A stretch of 64,000 bases of DNA. It comes from Humibacillus sp. DSM 29435. GTDB taxonomy: Bacteria > Actinomycetota > Actinomycetes > Actinomycetales > Dermatophilaceae. The notes below the pieces were generated by a model. The model was not told where the DNA came from and searched no databases. It saw nothing but the letters and a program-made list of their open reading frames with translations. The stretch spans positions 102,732-166,731 of the forward strand of contig NZ_MAST01000002.1 in assembly GCF_001758225.1 (NCBI RefSeq), in the 5' to 3' direction. The position numbers and the translations under genes were made by a program. This document shows positions 48,299-57,495 of the stretch, one piece after another. Position 1 is the first letter of the stretch, and each line of letters begins with the position of its first letter.

Positions 48299-48679
48299 TC
48301 AGGCCTCGCGGGCCGTGGAGCGCAGGGCGTTGCGAACGAGGTCGATGGCCGCGGCATCGTCCATCCCGGCCTCGCGGGCGAGCACGGCGAACTTCGTGGC
48401 GAAGCTGGAGACGGCCACGTCGGCCTGGTGGTGGCCGGAAGCGACGGTGGTGCCGGCCCGGCGCCGGGTCTGCACGAGACCGGCTGCCTCGAGCTCCTTG
48501 TACGCGCGGGCCACGGTGTTGACGGCGAGGCCGAGGTCGGCGGCCATCGCCCGCACCGTGGGGAGGCGGTCTCCCGGCAGCAGGCTGCCCGACCCGATCA
48601 GCCCGGCGATCTGAGCCCTCACCTGCTCGAACGGCGGCTCGGCCGCCTGGAGGTCAACCACGATCCGCACGTCATGCAT
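48299..48679 (-). CDS. GntR-family (YtrA-type) regulator
   Basis: 126 residues from ATG 48679. N-terminal GntR winged helix with FEQVRAQIAGLIGSGSLLPGDRLPTVRAMA and LGLAVNTVARAYKELEAAGLV; the short C-terminal helix and lack of an effector domain are typical of the YtrA subgroup. It follows the membrane-protein gene at 48741 by 61 bases and may be co-transcribed with it. YtrA regulators usually sit with ABC transporters; here the partner is a different type of membrane protein. Confidence 0.88.
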   Translation of the reverse strand: MHDVRIVVDLQAAEPPFEQVRAQIAGLIGSGSLLPGDRLPTVRAMAADLGLAVNTVARAYKELEAAGLVQTRRRAGTTVASGHHQADVAVSSFATKFAVLAREAGMDDAAAIDLVRNALRSTAREA

Positions 48680-48740
48680 CACAGGTCTCTTCTGACGGTC
48701 GCTGTCACCGCAATGGGTCGACGCGCCCACGAATCAGCCG

Positions 48741-49619
48741 TCATGAGCGGGCAGGCATGGCCAACGGTTGAGACCGCGGCACCGCTGGTGGGAAGGAGAT
48801 CACGACGCAGAGGGCAGTCACGAGAGCCCCAAGGCCCAGCACCGTCATCGCGAAACCGACGTTCTGCGTCCAGTCCCACGGGGCGTCGGGCGTCGGCGAG
48901 CCGCCCGCAAGGTACGCGGACTGACGCAGGTGCTGGGTCAGCTCGTTCAACTTCGGTCCGATCGTGAGGCACAGCCCGCCTGCGGTGACCAGCAAACCGG
49001 CCCCAGACCACCGCAGCACCCGGATGCGCGAGCCGAGGCGCAGGGCGCGGTCCAGCCGGGGGTCGTCGATGTGGGCCGGCCGTGCCTCGACGCGTCGCAG
49101 GGCCCACCACGTCGCGGCCGCCAGCAACGCGAGTGCGGCCAACGTAGGCCAGGTGAAGGCCCGGCCGGGATACGGAGCAGTGGTGACCGTGGTCTGGGCC
49201 CAGTGTCTCGAACCCGACACTCCGTCGGCCCCTGAGGTGGCATACCCGAGACCGAGGGCACCGACGCTCACGGCAAGACCGACGACGTACGGCAGCATGA
49301 GCCGACCCGCCTCGGTGCCTTGACGAATGGTCAGGGATGCCGCGCGTTGCTCGCCCGCCGGCGTCGGAGCCCACCCTTCCGCCAGACCGCAGACACCTAC
49401 TCCGACGGCCGCGGCAAAGGCGGGAACAGCGGGGTGAAGCTGATCGCCGTCGATGGAGCCCGTCAGTACCCGGTCGGCAACGAGATAGCTGACCACGGTG
49501 GCCAGGACCGCCGTGCGCCGTAAACGGGCGGCCCGACGGTCAAGAGTCGGCGCTGCCCACCATCGAGCGAGCGCCGTGATGGCGAGGATCAACCCCACCG
49601 GCCCGAGAAACCACAACAC
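48741..49619 (-). CDS. Polytopic membrane protein, unknown
   Basis: 292 residues if started at GTG 49619; about seven hydrophobic segments and no recognised motif. The best ribosome site, GGAGGAGGTG at 49648-49639, is 19 bases from this GTG but sits correctly for an in-frame ATC at 49634, which would give MDSRVVLWFLGPVGL. Membrane partner of the GntR regulator by position; function unknown. Confidence 0.6.
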   Translation of the reverse strand: MLWFLGPVGLILAITALARWWAAPTLDRRAARLRRTAVLATVVSYLVADRVLTGSIDGDQLHPAVPAFAAAVGVGVCGLAEGWAPTPAGEQRAASLTIRQGTEAGRLMLPYVVGLAVSVGALGLGYATSGADGVSGSRHWAQTTVTTAPYPGRAFTWPTLAALALLAAATWWALRRVEARPAHIDDPRLDRALRLGSRIRVLRWSGAGLLVTAGGLCLTIGPKLNELTQHLRQSAYLAGGSPTPDAPWDWTQNVGFAMTVLGLGALVTALCVVISFPPAVPRSQPLAMPARS

Positions 49620-49731
49620 GACCCGCGAGTCGATGTTGCACCTCCTCCGCTGGCCTCAATGACTTAACTCCTTGCGACAATAGCGGTGAGCGGCATCACG
49701 GGCAAGACCGTTCGATCTGGTCTGAGGCCTT

Positions 49732-49747
49732 CTACGACGCATCGTAG
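49732..49747. promoter_or_regulatory. Palindrome in cydA promoter region (BlaI-like operator)
   Basis: CTACGA-CGCA-TCGTAG, a 6+4+6 inverted repeat 45 bases before the cydA GTG, overlapping TAGTAT (49745-49750), a -10 candidate. A further TGTAG half-site lies at 49761-49765. BlaI/MecI operators are built on TAC/GTA dyads of this type, and a BlaI gene ends the operon. Confidence 0.5.
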
Positions 49748-49791
49748 TATTGCGGGGTCATGTAGTTTTCCGAGCCTGCCGGGGAGAGCCC

Positions 49792-51369
49792 GTGGACGCC
49801 ACCGATCTCGCAAGATGGCAGTTTGCCATCGTCACGCTCTACCACTTCCTGTTCGTGCCGATCACGATCGGCCTGTCGTTCGTGGTCGCCGTGTTCCACA
49901 CGCAGTGGGTACGCACGCACAACCCCGACTGGATGCGCCTGGCCAAGTTCTTCGGCAAGCTCTTCACCATCAACTTTGCGCTCGGGCTCGTCACCGGCAT
50001 CGTGCAGGAGTTCCAGTTCGGGATGAACTGGTCGGCGTACTCCCGCTTCGTCGGCGACATCTTCGGGGCACCGCTGGCCATCGAGGCCCTGCTGGCCTTC
50101 TTCCTCGAGTCGGTCTTCCTCGGCCTGTGGATTTTCGGCTGGGGTCGCATCCCCGAAAAGCTGCACGCGTCGACGATGTGGATCGTGCACGTCGGCACGC
50201 TGCTCTCGGCCTACTTCATCCTGTCTGCGAACTCGTTCATGCAGCACCCGGTCGGGTTCCGCTTCAACCCCGACAGCGGCCGCGCCGAGCTGACCGACTT
50301 CTTCGCCGTGCTGACGAACAAGGTGCAGCTCGTGACCTTTCCGCACGTCGCGTTCTCGGCCTACCTGGTCGGCGGCGGGGTGCTGATGGGCGTCGCTCTG
50401 CACCTGATGCGTCGTGAGTCGTTGCGTGCCAGTGCGCTGCTTCGCGGCGTCGACGACCTCGACTCCACCGCCGGCGCCACCAGGGGTGGCACGGGTAGCA
50501 GCGCCACGGCCGAGATGACCATGACGGCTCAGGCCCGTCAGGCCACGGCCGCGCGCGCCGATGTTCCGCTGTACCGCAAGGCTGCCCGCATCGGCGCCGT
50601 GCTGACCCTCGTCGCCGGCGTCGGTGTTGCGGTGAGCGGTGACCTCCAGGGCAAGATCATGACCGAGGTGCAGCCGATGAAGATGGCCGCCGCCGAGGCC
50701 CTCTACGAGACCTCGCCGCAAGGTGCGGGAGCACCGTTCTCGGTGCTCACCGTGGGCTCCCTCGACGGCCAGCACGCGAACGCTCTCATCGAGATCCCCG
50801 GCTTGCTCAGCTTTCTCGGCACCGGCACGTGGGACGGCGAGGTGATGGGCATCAACGACCTCAAGGCGCAGTATGCGGCGAAGTACGGCGCCACCGGTGA
50901 CCCGACGCTCGTCGACGCCGCCACCGACTATGTGCCCAACATCCCGACCACGTACTGGACCTTCCGTCTCATGATCGGCACGGGCATCGCCGCGGCCGGC
51001 ATCGCGGCTCTCGTGCTGTGGACCACCCGACGTGGTCGCGCGCCCACGTCGAAGTGGGTGCTCTACGCCGCGGTCGCAGCGCCTCTGCTGCCGGTGTTCG
51101 GCAACTCGTTCGGCTGGATCTTCACCGAGGTGGGCCGCCAGCCCTGGGCCGTGTTCGGCCTGATGACAACGGCATCCGGGGTATCTCCGTCGGTGTCGGT
51201 CGGTGAGGTGGTCACCTCGATGACCGTCTTCACGTTGCTCTACGGCGCGCTCGCGGTGGTCGAGATCAAGCTGTTCCTCGCCTACGTGCGCAAGGGCGCA
51301 GAACCCTTCGACCCCCCCACCGAACCCAGCGATGTGGACGAGGACGCCCCCCTCGCCTTCGCCTACTGA
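49792..51369 (+). CDS. cydA: Cytochrome bd oxidase subunit I
   Basis: 525 residues from GTG 49792 (GGGGAG upstream). His18 in LYHFLFVP, the His in FPHVAFSAYLVGG and the Met in YWTFRLMIG correspond to the haem ligands; GRQPWAVFGLMTT is the family-typical C-terminal motif. The quinol-binding loop is the short form. First gene of the cydABDC operon; terminal oxidase in the cytoplasmic membrane. Confidence 0.96.
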   Translation: MDATDLARWQFAIVTLYHFLFVPITIGLSFVVAVFHTQWVRTHNPDWMRLAKFFGKLFTINFALGLVTGIVQEFQFGMNWSAYSRFVGDIFGAPLAIEALLAFFLESVFLGLWIFGWGRIPEKLHASTMWIVHVGTLLSAYFILSANSFMQHPVGFRFNPDSGRAELTDFFAVLTNKVQLVTFPHVAFSAYLVGGGVLMGVALHLMRRESLRASALLRGVDDLDSTAGATRGGTGSSATAEMTMTAQARQATAARADVPLYRKAARIGAVLTLVAGVGVAVSGDLQGKIMTEVQPMKMAAAEALYETSPQGAGAPFSVLTVGSLDGQHANALIEIPGLLSFLGTGTWDGEVMGINDLKAQYAAKYGATGDPTLVDAATDYVPNIPTTYWTFRLMIGTGIAAAGIAALVLWTTRRGRAPTSKWVLYAAVAAPLLPVFGNSFGWIFTEVGRQPWAVFGLMTTASGVSPSVSVGEVVTSMTVFTLLYGALAVVEIKLFLAYVRKGAEPFDPPTEPSDVDEDAPLAFAY

Positions 51370-51389
51370 CGAGAAAGACGAGAGCGGCA

Positions 51390-52460
51390 ATGGAACTCAC
51401 CACCTTCTGGTTCATCGTCATCGGCGTGCTCTGGACCGGCTACTTCGTGCTCGAAGGCTTCGACTTCGGGGTCGGCATGCTGTTCCCCCTGCTCGGCGGC
51501 AAACGCCACGCCCAGGATGCCGCCGACGCCGACAAGCGACGCCGGTTGCTGCTCAACACGATCGGCCCCGTCTGGGATGGCAACGAGGTATGGGTGCTCA
51601 CCGCGGGCGGTGCCACTTTCGCGGCCTTCCCGAACTGGTACGCCACGATGTTCAGCGGCTTCTACCTGCCACTGCTGCTCATCCTCGTGGCGCTCATCCT
51701 GCGCAACCTCGGTTTCGAGTACCGCCACAAGCGGCCCGAGCCGGAGTGGAAGGCGCGGTGGGACCTCGCTATCTTCTGGGGCTCGCTCGTGCCCCCACTG
51801 TTGTGGGGTGTCGCTCTGACGAACGTGGTGCGCGGAGTGCCGATCGACGCGAACATGGAGTACACCGGCAACCTGTTCACCCTGCTGAACCCGGTCGGCC
51901 TGCTCGGTGGCCTCGTCTTCGTCGCCCTGTTCCTCACGCACGGCGCGATCTTCGTCGCGCTCAAGACGGACGGGCCGATTCGTCGCGAGGCCCGCGCCGT
52001 TGCGGGGCGCGTGGGCGTCGTGGCGGCCGTGCTCGCCGTGGTGCTGCTGACACTGCTCGGCCTCGACCACGGCAAGACGGTCTCGTGGGCGACCACGGCG
52101 GTGGCTGTCGTTGCGCTCCTGGCGGGTCTGGCCGCGAACGCCCGCGAGCGCGAAGGGTGGGCCTTTCTCGGGACCGCCATCACGATCGCGATGGCGGTCG
52201 CAAGCTACTTCCTGATGCTCTTCCCGAACGTCATGCCGTCGACGACCGACGCAGCCTTCAACCTCACCGTCACCAACGCGTCGAGCACCGACTACACCCT
52301 CAAGGTCATGACGGTCGTCGCCCTCGTCTTCACCCCGATCGTGATCCTCTACCAGGCGTGGACCTACTGGATCTTTCGTAAGCGCCTGTCCACGAAGCAC
52401 ATTCCGGCCGACGTGAGCCTCGAGCACGCCGCCGAACCCGACACCGCCCTCCGGAGCTGA
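51390..52460 (+). CDS. cydB: Cytochrome bd oxidase subunit II
   Basis: 356 residues. LEGFDFGVGMLFPLLGG and NTIGPVWDGNEVWVLTAGGATFAAFP are standard CydB. Starts 20 bases after cydA and its stop is two bases before the cydD GTG. Confidence 0.96.
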   Translation: MELTTFWFIVIGVLWTGYFVLEGFDFGVGMLFPLLGGKRHAQDAADADKRRRLLLNTIGPVWDGNEVWVLTAGGATFAAFPNWYATMFSGFYLPLLLILVALILRNLGFEYRHKRPEPEWKARWDLAIFWGSLVPPLLWGVALTNVVRGVPIDANMEYTGNLFTLLNPVGLLGGLVFVALFLTHGAIFVALKTDGPIRREARAVAGRVGVVAAVLAVVLLTLLGLDHGKTVSWATTAVAVVALLAGLAANAREREGWAFLGTAITIAMAVASYFLMLFPNVMPSTTDAAFNLTVTNASSTDYTLKVMTVVALVFTPIVILYQAWTYWIFRKRLSTKHIPADVSLEHAAEPDTALRS

Positions 52461-52461
52461 C

Positions 52462-54171
52462 GTGCGGCCGTTCGACCCGCGCTTGTTGCGTGCCGTGCCC
52501 GCGGCGCGACGGCCGGTCGCCGCGCTCGGGGTCGTCGGCGTGATGTCGGGGGCCGCGACGATCGGCACCGCCTTCGCCCTGACCGCCCTCGTGGTGGCCG
52601 TCGTCGCGGGCGACCCGCTGGGAACGCCCGTCGGATGGCTCGTCGGCCTCTTCGCCGTTCGAGCCCTGCTGGCGGGCCTCACCGAACGGGTGGCCGCGTG
52701 GGCCGGCGTCGCCGTCTCGAACGCCCTGCGGTCGGCCCTGCTGCGGCGTTGGTCGACCCTCGACGCCGACTCCCGGCCCGAGCCCGCCGCAGCCGTGTCG
52801 CTCGCCACCACCGGGGCCACGACGGTGGAGCCGTATGCCGCCCGCTTCCTGCCGACGCTCGTCACGGCATCCGTCGTACCGGTTCTGGCGGTCGCGACGC
52901 TCGTGGTCGTCGACTGGCCGAGCGCCGTCGTCGTCATGCTCACGGTGCCACTGCTCCCCCTGTTCGCCGCGCTCATCGGCCGCGCGACCGCCGACGAGAC
53001 GTCGAAACGCTGGGCGGCGCTCGCCTCGCTCGGCGGGCACTTCCTCGACGTCGTGCAGGGGCTGCCGACGCTCGTCAGCTACGGGCGCGCCGAACGACAG
53101 GTGGCGACGGTGCGCGAGGTGAGTGAGCGGCATCGCCGAGCCACCATGAGAACGCTGCGGCTGGCCTTCCTCAGCTCAGCGGCGCTCGAGCTGCTCGCGA
53201 CGATCTCGGTCGCGATCGTGGCCGTGACTGTCGGCTTGCGTCTGTCGACCGGTTCGCTCGACCTCGGGCCCGCCCTGGTGGCGATCCTGCTGGCGCCCGA
53301 GGCCTTCTGGCCCATCCGCCGTGTCGGTGCCGAGTTCCACGCCGCCGCCGACGGGGCCGCCGCTCTCGACGACATCCTCACCCACCTCACCCCCTCCTCT
53401 CCCCCTTCCCCTTCCCCTTCCCCCGCGAACGAGTCGTTCGAGGTCGAACACGGTGGTGTACCGACGCGTTCGACCTCGAACGACTCGTTCGCGGGGAGAG
53501 GTGCGGCTGCGACGGGGCCGACGGGGCCGACGGTTCGGCTGAGGGGGGTCAGCTACCGGTACGGCGCCGACGCCCCTGACGTCGTCACCCGACTCGACCT
53601 CGTCGCCGGCCCGGGCCTGACCGTGGTCACCGGGCCATCGGGGGTCGGCAAGTCGACCGTGCTCGATCTCGTGGCCGGCCTGCGCCGCCCGCGTTCCGGC
53701 ACGGTCGAGTCCCCGGCGTCGCACTACGTCACCCAGCGGCCCTTCCTCGCCGCGGGCAGCATCCGGGAGGCGCTGACCATCGGGCACGCCGCCGACGACG
53801 CCACGCTGTGGGAGGCCCTGCGCCAGGTCGGGGTCGAGGGAGTGGTCGCGGCGCTGGCCGGTGGGCTCTCTGCGAGCGTGGGTGACGACGGGTTCGGCCT
53901 GTCGGCCGGTCAGCGACAGCGGCTGGCGCTGGCCCGGGCCTGGCTCGCCCCCGAAGCGGTGATGCTGCTCGACGAGCCGACCGCCCACCTCGACCCCGAG
54001 TCCGCCGTCGCGCTCGCCGAGCTGGTCGCCCGCCTCGCCGATCGCCGCACCGTCATCGCAGTGACCCACCGCCGCGAGCTGCTGGCCCACGCCCAGCAGC
54101 ACCTGCACCTGACCGGGCCCGACACCAGGAGCGTCGAGGCATCCGACCCTGCCGAGGCGGTGCGAACATGA
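52462..54171 (+). CDS. cydD: Cytochrome bd assembly ABC transporter, CydD
   Basis: 569 residues from GTG 52462. An N-terminal six-helix domain is followed by a nucleotide-binding domain with GPSGVGKST, variant signature LSAGQRQR and LLDEPTAHLDPE. The linker (about residues 313-355) is Ser/Pro-rich and contains a 29-bp perfect inverted repeat in the DNA. Stop overlaps the cydC ATG (ATGA). CydDC exports thiol compounds needed for oxidase assembly. Confidence 0.93.
   Translation: MRPFDPRLLRAVPAARRPVAALGVVGVMSGAATIGTAFALTALVVAVVAGDPLGTPVGWLVGLFAVRALLAGLTERVAAWAGVAVSNALRSALLRRWSTLDADSRPEPAAAVSLATTGATTVEPYAARFLPTLVTASVVPVLAVATLVVVDWPSAVVVMLTVPLLPLFAALIGRATADETSKRWAALASLGGHFLDVVQGLPTLVSYGRAERQVATVREVSERHRRATMRTLRLAFLSSAALELLATISVAIVAVTVGLRLSTGSLDLGPALVAILLAPEAFWPIRRVGAEFHAAADGAAALDDILTHLTPSSPPSPSPSPANESFEVEHGGVPTRSTSNDSFAGRGAAATGPTGPTVRLRGVSYRYGADAPDVVTRLDLVAGPGLTVVTGPSGVGKSTVLDLVAGLRRPRSGTVESPASHYVTQRPFLAAGSIREALTIGHAADDATLWEALRQVGVEGVVAALAGGLSASVGDDGFGLSAGQRQRLALARAWLAPEAVMLLDEPTAHLDPESAVALAELVARLADRRTVIAVTHRRELLAHAQQHLHLTGPDTRSVEASDPAEAVRT
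53421..53496. repeat. 29-bp perfect inverted repeat inside cydD
   Basis: Arms 53421-53449 (starting CCCCGCGAACGAGTCGTTCG) and 53468-53496, exactly complementary, loop 18 bases. The reading frame stays open and encodes NESFEVEHGG...RSTSNDSFAG in the linker between transporter domains. Confidence 0.95.
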
Positions 54172-55991
54172 CCATGACCGCCCGTTCAGACCCGTCGACC
54201 GTGAGCGTGGTTCGCGGCGGTGTGCTCGGCGCTGTGGCCGCGGCCGCCGGCATCGCACTCACCGCGACGTCGGGGTGGCTCATCGTGCGGGCGGCCGAGC
54301 GACCGGTCATCCTCACCCTGCTCACCGCCATCGTCATGGTGCGCGCCTTCGGCATCGCCCGCCCGGTCTTTCGGTACTGGGAGCGGCTCGTGAGCCACGA
54401 CGCGGCCCTCGGCCTGCTGGCCCGACGCCGCACCTCGGCCTACCAGGCCCTCATCCCGCTGACGCCCGCACGCCTCGGTACACGGCGGCGCTCAGAGGTG
54501 CTGACGGGTGTGGTCGACGACCTCACCGACGAGGTCGAGGCGACGGTGCGCGTCACGGTCCCGGTCATCGGGGCTCTGCTGGCCGGGTCGCTGGTCGTCG
54601 CTCTGACGACGGCGCTCGAGCCCACGGTGGGTGCCGTGCTCGCCGCCCTGATGGTCGTCGTCGCGGCCATCTGCGTCGTCGCCGCGCGGCTCGAGACGAG
54701 GTCGCTCGACCAGCTGCTGGGGGCCCGCGACGAGGTGGCCCGCGTAGCCGCTCTGGCGACCAGCCAGGCCGACCAGCTGCAGGCCGTCGGCGCCTGGCCG
54801 ACCGCCCTCCGCTGGCTCGACGACGCCCACACCGGGTTGGCACAGGCCACGCGGCGGGTCAGTCTGGGTCGAGCCAGCGCCGCCGCCGGCTTTCTCATCG
54901 CTGTCGGCGGCGCCGTGGTCACCGTGGCCGTCCTGATGCGCGACCTCGACGCCTCAGGCCCCGTCAAGGCGCTGCTGACCCTGACGCCCGTCGCGGCGTC
55001 GGAGGCGATCGCCCCCCTCGTCGACGCGATGCGGGCCCGCGCCCGGGCCCGCGCCGCCGCTGGCCGCACGCGAGCCCTGCTGGGGCTCGAACCCGCCGTT
55101 CGGGCCGTGCCTCCCCCCGCGGTGACGGATGCCGGATGCCGGACGGGCCCGGAGAACGTGGCACCGCGCCCGACCGCAGCGGGCAGCGAGGGATCCGGCC
55201 CAGCGGTGCCAGGCACAGCGGTGCCAGGCACAGCGGTGCCAGGCACAGCGGCATCCGACCTGACCCGTTGGGGCGGCTCGAACGGCTTGGCCGCGCTCGT
55301 CGGCGACCTCTCGACCGCACCCGACATCGCACTGCACGGCGTCACCGCCTCGTGGAACAGCCAGGGCCCGCACCTCGGGCCGGTCGACCTGGACCTACCG
55401 TGCGGGAGCCGCGTCGCAGTCACGGGCCCCAACGGCGCCGGCAAGTCGACGCTGCTCGCCGTGCTGGCGCGCAACCTCGACCCCACCGGCGGGGCCTTCA
55501 CCTGGAACGGCGTCGACGTGAGCGGGCTGGCCCTGACCGAAGTCCGCGACCGCATCGCCGTCGTCGACGACGAGCCGCACGTCTTCGCCACCACGTTGCG
55601 CAACAACCTGACCCTGGCCGCACCAGAGGCCACCGACGCCGACCTCCTCGCCGGCCTGAGGCGGGTCGGGCTGGCTCCCTTCGTCGAGTCACTCCCGCAC
55701 GGTCTTGACACCGTTCTCGGCACCGGCGGTCGGGGTGTCTCCGGGGGCGAACGGGCCCGGCTCGGGATCGCGCGCGCCCTGCTGAGCCGACGACCCGTGG
55801 TGCTGCTCGATGAGCCGGTGGCCCATCTCGACCCGCCCACCGCCCGTGCCGTCGTGGCGGACCTGCTGGCCGAAGGCACCCTCGAACCCTCACGCACCAT
55901 CGTCATGGTAACGCACCGCGACGAGGGCCTCGACCTGTTCGACCGGGTGCTCGACATCGCCGACCCGACTCGAACCGCCGCGGCCGAGTAG
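54168..55991 (+). CDS. cydC: Cytochrome bd assembly ABC transporter, CydC
   Basis: 607 residues. Membrane domain, then a linker with an in-frame 15-bp tandem repeat coding AVPGT x3 (55201-55245), then a nucleotide-binding domain with GPNGAGKST, signature VSGGERAR and LLDEPVAHLDPP. Partner of CydD. Confidence 0.93.
   Translation: MTMTARSDPSTVSVVRGGVLGAVAAAAGIALTATSGWLIVRAAERPVILTLLTAIVMVRAFGIARPVFRYWERLVSHDAALGLLARRRTSAYQALIPLTPARLGTRRRSEVLTGVVDDLTDEVEATVRVTVPVIGALLAGSLVVALTTALEPTVGAVLAALMVVVAAICVVAARLETRSLDQLLGARDEVARVAALATSQADQLQAVGAWPTALRWLDDAHTGLAQATRRVSLGRASAAAGFLIAVGGAVVTVAVLMRDLDASGPVKALLTLTPVAASEAIAPLVDAMRARARARAAAGRTRALLGLEPAVRAVPPPAVTDAGCRTGPENVAPRPTAAGSEGSGPAVPGTAVPGTAVPGTAASDLTRWGGSNGLAALVGDLSTAPDIALHGVTASWNSQGPHLGPVDLDLPCGSRVAVTGPNGAGKSTLLAVLARNLDPTGGAFTWNGVDVSGLALTEVRDRIAVVDDEPHVFATTLRNNLTLAAPEATDADLLAGLRRVGLAPFVESLPHGLDTVLGTGGRGVSGGERARLGIARALLSRRPVVLLDEPVAHLDPPTARAVVADLLAEGTLEPSRTIVMVTHRDEGLDLFDRVLDIADPTRTAAAE
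55201..55245. repeat. 15-bp in-frame tandem repeat in cydC
   Basis: CAGCGGTGCCAGGCA three times (55201, 55216, 55231). Encodes AVPGT repeats in the linker before the ATPase domain. Confidence 0.95.
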
Positions 55992-56003
55992 AGTCTTTGA
56001 ATC

Positions 56004-56435
56004 ATGCAGAAGGCACGCAACATCCTCGGCGACCTGGAGCGCGCGGTCATCGAGCACCTCTGGGCGGCCCCGCACACCAGCTCGGGCGTCACCGTGCGTG
56101 AGGTGCACGACGCAGTGGGCGTCGACCGCGGCCTGGCCTACACGACCCTGATGACCGTTCTCGACCGAATGACCAAGAAGGGCCTGGTCTCACGCCAGCG
56201 CGACGGCCGGGCCTGGCGCTACACCGCCGCGTCGTCACGTGAGGCACTGACCTCCGAGACGATGCACCACACGCTCGGCGAGCTCGCCGGCGACGAACGG
56301 CGTGGGGCCCTGCTGCACTTCCTGGGGAGCAGCTCACCGGAAGAGGTCGACGAGCTGCGTTCGGCGCTGGCCGATCTCGAAGCACGACAGCAGCCCGCCG
56401 ACGTCAGTGGCGGCCGATCCGGCCGACCGGCGTAG
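56004..56435 (+). CDS. blaI: BlaI/MecI-family repressor
   Basis: 143 residues. Winged helix with LGDLERAVIEHLWAAP, the wing region VDRGLAYTTLMTVLDRMTKKGLV and the C-terminal dimer region. Starts 12 bases after cydC; the downstream M56 gene overlaps its end. In characterised systems BlaI binds TAC-containing dyads and is cleaved when a BlaR1/M56 partner is activated. Position suggests it regulates the cyd operon. Confidence 0.9.
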   Translation: MQKARNILGDLERAVIEHLWAAPHTSSGVTVREVHDAVGVDRGLAYTTLMTVLDRMTKKGLVSRQRDGRAWRYTAASSREALTSETMHHTLGELAGDERRGALLHFLGSSSPEEVDELRSALADLEARQQPADVSGGRSGRPA

Positions 56436-57426
56436 TGCACTGAACCTGCCCGTAGCCGCGCTCGCCCTGCTGGCCATCGTGCTCGCCTGGCCGGTCCCAC
56501 GCGGGCTGGCTCGCCTGACCAGGCTGCGCCGAGCGCCCCGGGCGTCGTTGGTGCTCTGGCAGGCCTCGGCCGTTGCTGCTGTGCTCGCGGCCCTGCTGGC
56601 CGCACCGGCTGCGGTACTGACCATCGTCGAGGCGAGACCGGGATCGGGGGTGGGGTCGCGGGTGGGGTCGGCCGTGGGATCGACGGCCGAGGCAGGCACG
56701 AGCCTGACCCTTGGCAACGTGGGTCTGTGGCCGGCCCCGGTCGCTCTGCTCGTGACCGCCGTGGTCGCCGCCCGGCTGCTCTTCTCGGGTGACCGCGTGG
56801 GCCGCCGACTGCGCGCTGCCCGGCGTCGTCACCGCGACCTCGTCGACCTGCTCGCCGTCGACGGAGTGAACGACCCCCGCGAGGACGACCGGATGCGGGT
56901 GCTCGAGCACGCGACCCCGACGGCCTACTGCGTGCCGGGTCTGGCCCGTCGGGTCGTGGTGACGCGCGGCACCCTCGACTCGCTCGCTGCCGACGAGCTG
57001 GGGGCGGTGCTCGCCCACGAGCGCGCGCACCTGACCGCCCGCCACGACCTGGTGCTGGAGTTCTTCACCGTGATGCACGAGGCGGTGCCCCGGTTCATGC
57101 GTTCCGACCAGGCCCTGCACTCGGTCACGCTGCTGATCGAGGTGCTGGCCGACCGGGCCGCGGTGCGCTCGGTCGGCGTCGTCGCCACGGCTCGGGCCAT
57201 CGTCGCGATGGTCGGTGGTCCCCGTCCCGAGGGCGCGCTCGGCATGTCTGGGTCTGGGCCCGCGTCAGCGTCCGACGCGAGACAGCGGATCGAGCTGCTG
57301 GAGGGTGGGCGGGTGTTCGGCCTGCCGAACGTGGTCGCGTCCGGGCTGATCTACACCGCGTCCGGCCTGCTCGTGGCTGCACCGGTGGCGCTGCTGCTCG
57401 CCGCCCTGGCTACCACGTCGAGCTGA
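56407..57426 (+). CDS. M56-family membrane metallopeptidase (BlaR1-like without sensor)
   Basis: 339 residues from GTG 56407, overlapping the blaI end by 29 bases; an in-frame CTG at 56440 is less likely. About four hydrophobic segments, with zinc motif HERAH (HExxH) in LAHERAHLTARHDL. The C-terminal penicillin-sensing domain of BlaR1 is missing, so the signal is not a beta-lactam. With BlaI it forms the usual M56/BlaI pair. Confidence 0.85.
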   Translation: MAADPADRRSALNLPVAALALLAIVLAWPVPRGLARLTRLRRAPRASLVLWQASAVAAVLAALLAAPAAVLTIVEARPGSGVGSRVGSAVGSTAEAGTSLTLGNVGLWPAPVALLVTAVVAARLLFSGDRVGRRLRAARRRHRDLVDLLAVDGVNDPREDDRMRVLEHATPTAYCVPGLARRVVVTRGTLDSLAADELGAVLAHERAHLTARHDLVLEFFTVMHEAVPRFMRSDQALHSVTLLIEVLADRAAVRSVGVVATARAIVAMVGGPRPEGALGMSGSGPASASDARQRIELLEGGRVFGLPNVVASGLIYTASGLLVAAPVALLLAALATTSS

Positions 57427-57495
57427 GCCGGTACCGGTCGCCGGGCGGCTTTCTCGGAGGCCGACGGCTCGCCCATCGGGGTCGGTCTCGCGCGG

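Noticed and set aside
56407..57426. Beta-lactam sensor/resistance locus
   Set aside because: The M56 protein lacks the penicillin-binding sensor domain of BlaR1 and no beta-lactamase gene is present.
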